Positions 61,533 to 64,000 of a DNA stretch of 64,000 bases are shown one piece after another. Where the stretch lies: NCBI GenBank assembly GCA_016764435.1, contig JAESRX010000008.1, positions 30,954 to 94,953 on the forward strand. Reading direction: 5' to 3'. Under the pieces are notes generated by a model. The model did not search any database. It was given only the letters and a program-made list of their open reading frames with translations, and was not told the DNA's origin. The stretch's first letter is position 1, and every line of letters starts with the position of its first letter. Both the position numbers and the translations under genes were made by a program. The DNA comes from Flavobacteriaceae bacterium (GTDB lineage Bacteria > Bacteroidota > Bacteroidia > Flavobacteriales > Flavobacteriaceae).

Positions 61533-61985
61533 TTAAAGTAAGGTTGCTACCTGGCTACAAGTGAACTCTAATAATTCTTCGTCTTCGGGCGTGAAAGGAG
61601 AAATGGTATGTGAATCGATGTCTATTTGACCAATATTTTGATCATTTACAAAAATAGGAATTACAATTTCACTTTTTATTTTCCATCCACAAGAAATATA
61701 ATTATCCTGGTCTTGTACATCTTGTACTACAAAGTTTTTATTGCTCAATGCTACTTGTCCACAAATTCCTTTTCCAAAAGGTATGATGGTGTGTGCTGTT
61801 TCTTCACCGGCGTATGCTCCCAGTTTTAACTCATTTTTAGCTCCATTTTTGAAGTAAAACCCAACCCAATCATAATAAAGGATCTCTTTTTTTAAAAAAT
61901 CACAGATTATTTGTAGTTTCTCTGGGGTCGATTTTTCCGATGCGATAATTTGTGAAACCTTATTTTTTAATGCTTTCGTATTCAT
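61533..61985 (-). CDS. GAF-domain protein, free methionine-(R)-sulfoxide reductase-like
   Basis: About 150 residues forming a single GAF domain. The pattern GKGICGQ ... NYISCGWKIKSEIVIPI keeps two of the cysteines used by free-methionine-R-sulfoxide reductases, with the third likely absent or displaced. DWVGFYFKN, GKGICG and IGQIDIDSH are typical of the family. A start at 61985 (MNTKALKNK) is preferred over 62024: the promoter box at 62003-62010 lies between the two, and the longer frame adds a spurious hydrophobic leader. The predicted role is repair of oxidised free methionine in the cytoplasm. Confidence 0.8.
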   Translation of the reverse strand: MNTKALKNKVSQIIASEKSTPEKLQIICDFLKKEILYYDWVGFYFKNGAKNELKLGAYAGEETAHTIIPFGKGICGQVALSNKNFVVQDVQDQDNYISCGWKIKSEIVIPIFVNDQNIGQIDIDSHTISPFTPEDEELLEFTCSQVATLL

Positions 61986-62309
61986 AAGTAGGTGTATAAA
62001 CGCAAAAATAAGAAACTTTTTCATAGATTTTCCACTTCTTTGAAACTAGTATAACCTGTCTTTCATTGGGTATCTTGCATGTTTTTAGGTGTTTACGGGG
62101 TGTTGTTTGTTGTTTCTATGTCTTTTTAAGTTTTTTTTAACTAAAAACGAAAGTTGAATGTAGTATTTTGGCAATTATTGGCTGGATTCGAAGTTAAGAA
62201 ATGTCTGTTTTTTAATAAAATTTATGCTATTTTAGCAACGGAAGCAGGTTTTTTATTACAATTATAATCACGAAACCTAATTCTATTAATCAATCAAAAT
62301 CAATCTAAA
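61986..62309. other. 324-bp divergent intergenic region
   Basis: It carries the -7 box for the leftward GAF gene (62003-62010) and, by implication, the promoter of the rightward small-lipoprotein pair. The rest is AT-rich with no gene, no repeat and no clear TAnnTTTG box on the plus strand. Confidence 0.6.
62003..62010 (-). promoter_or_regulatory. Candidate -7 box of the GAF/fRMsr gene
   Basis: On the minus strand this reads TATTTTTG, an exact TAnnTTTG match, ending 17 bases before the ATG at 61985. Confidence 0.55.
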
Positions 62310-62591
62310 ATGAAAAAAGGTGTATTCGCAATTATGTTCATGGTTGCCATTAGTGTAATTTCTTGTAAAGATGCTAAAAAGGAAACGACTGAACCTAAAA
62401 CTACAGAAGTTAAAACAGAAGTAAAAGCAGTAGTAAAAGAAGAGTTAGCGGCAGCTACATTTCAATGCCCTATGAAATGTGAACAAGAAAAAGTGTATGA
62501 AAAAGCAGGTGCTTGTCCAGTTTGTAAAATGGACTTAAAAGAAGTGAAAGTGGCAACTTCTCATGATAGTCATGAAGGGCATAACCATTAA
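62310..62591 (+). CDS. Small lipoprotein with heavy-metal-binding (HMBD-like) domain
   Basis: A 93-residue lipoprotein with lipobox SVISCKD near residue 20, a Lys/Glu/Thr-rich linker (about 23-48) and a compact domain FQCPMKCEQEKVYEKAGACPVCKMDLKEV. This is the CPM/CPxCxM signature of the heavy-metal-binding domain found in copper/silver efflux systems. The C-terminus is His-rich (SHDSHEGHNH). It probably binds Cu(I) or Zn in the periplasm. The Cys-rich gene follows 37 bp downstream, so both may be expressed together. Confidence 0.88.
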   Translation: MKKGVFAIMFMVAISVISCKDAKKETTEPKTTEVKTEVKAVVKEELAAATFQCPMKCEQEKVYEKAGACPVCKMDLKEVKVATSHDSHEGHNH

Positions 62592-62628
62592 TAAGCGTAT
62601 AAATAATTAACTAATAAAACAAGAAAAA

Positions 62629-63012
62629 ATGAAAAAAATAGTATTAGCAGGAATATTCAGTATCATGTTTGTTTCAATGATTTCAGCGCAAGAAACGGTT
62701 GTTTCAGCAACGCCTGTAAAAACAGAAAAAGCGTGTTGTAAGACAAAATCTAAAACAGAATGTAAAGAAACTGAAAAAGCGACTAAAGAGGCATGTAAAG
62801 AAAAGAAAGCTTCTTGTGATGCCACTTCAAAAGATAAGAAGGCCGCATGTAAAACTACAGCAGCTAAAAAAGCGTGTTGCAAGACAGCTAAAAAAACATC
62901 TTGTGATAAGAAAGGAGCTAAAAAAGCATCTTGTGATAAGAAAATAGCTTCAAAAGCATCTTGTGATAAGAAAGGAACTGAAAAAGCATCTTGTGATAAG
63001 AAAAAAGCTTAA
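62629..63012 (+). CDS. Secreted Cys/Lys-rich repeat protein, possible metal binder
   Basis: The 127-residue protein has a signal peptide (about 1-21, ending MISAQ), then a chain almost entirely of Lys, Cys, Ala, Ser, Thr and Glu. Cysteines occur as CC pairs (KACCKT, twice) and as SCDKK units. The last 40 residues are four 10-residue copies of a [KSE]K[AT]SCDKK-type unit, encoded by an exact 30-bp period. No known domain is recognised. High Cys with Lys in the periplasm suggests thiol-based metal sequestration, in line with the HMBD lipoprotein upstream. This is inferred from composition and neighbour alone. Confidence 0.75.
   Translation: MKKIVLAGIFSIMFVSMISAQETVVSATPVKTEKACCKTKSKTECKETEKATKEACKEKKASCDATSKDKKAACKTTAAKKACCKTAKKTSCDKKGAKKASCDKKIASKASCDKKGTEKASCDKKKA
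62889..63009 (+). repeat. Four tandem 30-bp repeats inside the Cys-rich gene
   Basis: A core of about 17 bases (CATCTTGTGATAAGAAA) recurs with an exact 30-bp spacing, at positions 62898, 62928, 62958 and 62988. Each copy encodes SCDKK, so length is likely to vary between strains by slippage. Confidence 0.9.
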
Positions 63013-63036
63013 TCTCTTTTTTTTATAGGAAATAGG

Positions 63037-63057
63037 AACCACCTCTAGTAGGTGGTT
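63037..63057 (+). terminator. Terminator of the metal-binding gene pair
   Basis: AACCACCT (63037-63044) pairs with AGGTGGTT (63050-63057) across a 5-base loop, followed by TTTTTT. Confidence 0.9.
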
Positions 63058-63100
63058 TTTTTATGTTTAAGTTTTTTAACGTCTTGAATTTTGGGTAAAA

Positions 63101-63125
63101 AAAATCCTGCCTAGAGCAGGATTTT
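63101..63125 (-). terminator. groEL terminator
   Basis: AAAATCCTGC (63101-63110) pairs with GCAGGATTTT (63116-63125) across CTAGA. On the minus strand it is followed by a T-run and lies 21 bp after the groEL stop codon. It can also act rightward. Confidence 0.9.
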
Positions 63126-63145
63126 TTAAAATATGTTAAATGAGC

Positions 63146-64000
63146 TTACATCATTCCTGGCATACCACCACCCATTGGAGGCATTCCACCAGCAGGTGCA
63201 ACTTCTTTAATGTTTACTAATGTACAAGCAGTCGTTAAAATCATCCCCGCTACAGAAGCAGCGTTTTCTAAAGCAACACGTGTTACTTTTGTAGGGTCAA
63301 TAATTCCTTCTTCAAACATTTGAACATAGGTGTCGTTTTTGGCATTGAATCCAAAATCACCTGTTCCTTCTAATACTTTTGAAACAACTACAGATCCTTC
63401 TCCTCCAGCATTTTCAACTATTTGGCGTAAAGGCTCTTCGATGGCTCTTTCTATGATTTTAATACCTGTTTTTTCGTCCAAGTTGTCTGTTGTAATTGCT
63501 TCTAAGGTTTGTTTAGTTCTTACTAAAGCAACACCTCCACCAGCAACAATACCTTCTTCAACAGCAGCTTTTGTAGCATGTAAAGCATCCTCTACGCGGT
63601 CTTTCTTCTCTTTCATTTCTATTTCAGAAGCAGCACCTACATATAAAACAGCAACACCACCAGCTAATTTTGCTAAGCGTTCTTGTAGTTTTTCTTTGTC
63701 GTAATCAGAAGTTGTAGTTTCTATTTGAGTTTTGATTTGACCTACGCGTAATTTAATAACTTCACTGTCTCCAGCTCCATTTACGATGGTTGTATTGTCT
63801 TTGTCAAGAGTAATACGTTCTGCACTACCTAATAATTCCAAGGTAGCGTTTTCTAAACTCAATCCTCTTTCTTCAGCTATTACAGTACCACCAGTTAAAG
63901 TAGCGATGTCTTCCAACATTGCTTTTCTACGGTCTCCAAATCCTGGAGCTTTTACTGCTGCTATTTTTAAAGCACCTCTTAATTTGTTCATCACTAAAGT
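63146..64000 (-). CDS. groEL: Chaperonin GroEL (C-terminal half, 5' end outside window)
   Basis: The frame is open to the window edge, so only about 285 C-terminal residues are present. Landmarks are [47 protein letters not shown] (here [16 protein letters not shown]), [22 protein letters not shown] and the GGM-rich tail ([12 protein letters not shown]). It is the 60-kDa cytoplasmic chaperonin; groES is expected beyond the window. Terminator at 63101-63125. Confidence 0.98.
   Translation of the reverse strand, partial: TLVMNKLRGALKIAAVKAPGFGDRRKAMLEDIATLTGGTVIAEERGLSLENATLELLGSAERITLDKDNTTIVNGAGDSEVIKLRVGQIKTQIETTTSDYDKEKLQERLAKLAGGVAVLYVGAASEIEMKEKKDRVEDALHATKAAVEEGIVAGGGVALVRTKQTLEAITTDNLDEKTGIKIIERAIEEPLRQIVENAGGEGSVVVSKVLEGTGDFGFNAKNDTYVQMFEEGIIDPTKVTRVALENAASVAGMILTTACTLVNIKEVAPAGGMPPMGGGMPGMM

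Noticed and set aside
61986..62024. Longer start of the GAF protein with a hydrophobic leader
   Set aside because: A TAnnTTTG box sits between the two starts and family members begin at the inner one, so the leader is likely untranslated.
62889..63009. CRISPR-like regular spacing
   Set aside because: The 30-bp period is a contiguous coding repeat with no unique spacers and lies inside a signal-peptide protein gene.

Overview
The window is AT-rich and reads as a Bacteroidota chromosome, most likely a (probably marine) member of Flavobacteriaceae. The evidence is a SusC/SusD polysaccharide-utilisation locus (PUL) driven by a hybrid two-component regulator, lipoprotein signals with acidic residues after the lipobox, -7 promoter boxes of the flavobacterial form TAnnTTTG, no Shine-Dalgarno sequences, a mevalonate pathway with class II HMG-CoA reductase, and the purH-mreBCD-PBP2-rodA order. 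I saw no rRNA, tRNA, CRISPR array, insertion sequence or prophage.

Layout. 1-1841: the 3' end of a glycyl radical enzyme (HypD/PFL2 type) and its radical-SAM activase. 2015-3360: a leftward thioesterase and a membrane-anchored DNA/RNA nuclease. 3503-20788: a PUL, in order HTCS sensor-regulator, SusC, SusD, a LamG surface lipoprotein, an (alpha/alpha)-barrel-like lipoprotein, a cytoplasmic GH130, an MFS permease, a 579-residue lipoprotein of unknown family and a GH13 lipoprotein. Two perfect 10-bp palindromes, 21 bp apart, stand in front of susC. 21050-29170: prc-type protease, surE, a small membrane protein, lpxB, a fatty-acid-hydroxylase-family protein, comEC and a secreted thioredoxin. 29778-37182: a dipeptidyl-peptidase IV-like S9 protease followed by three POT-family peptide transporters, a peptide-scavenging block. 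37329-46962: mevalonate/isoprenoid genes (HMG-CoA reductase, a GYDIA-type GHMP kinase, diphosphomevalonate decarboxylase, mevalonate kinase, UbiA prenyltransferase) mixed with an HI0933-type flavoprotein, thiamine pyrophosphokinase, a cupin, a MORN-like protein and an rRNA pseudouridine synthase. 47305-53784: a small conserved-looking protein, a YdiJ-like FAD/Fe-S dehydrogenase and a peptidoglycan-recycling set (anmK, murQ, SSS symporter). 54227-61401: the cell-elongation operon behind purH. 61533-64000: a GAF/fRMsr protein, two small secreted metal-binding-type proteins and the 3' part of groEL.

How the genes work together. The PUL is the strongest candidate for something undescribed. It pairs a GH13 alpha-glucosidase-type lipoprotein with a cytoplasmic GH130 (beta-mannoside phosphorylase/hydrolase family) and two lipoproteins of unclear family. 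This suggests a glycan containing both alpha-glucosyl and beta-mannosyl linkages that is cut outside the cytoplasm, imported by the MFS permease and split inside by GH130. The DPP-IV/POT block would supply di- and tripeptides, and the anmK/murQ/symporter block would salvage (anhydro-)MurNAc. These roles come from family knowledge and gene order. No database search was possible.
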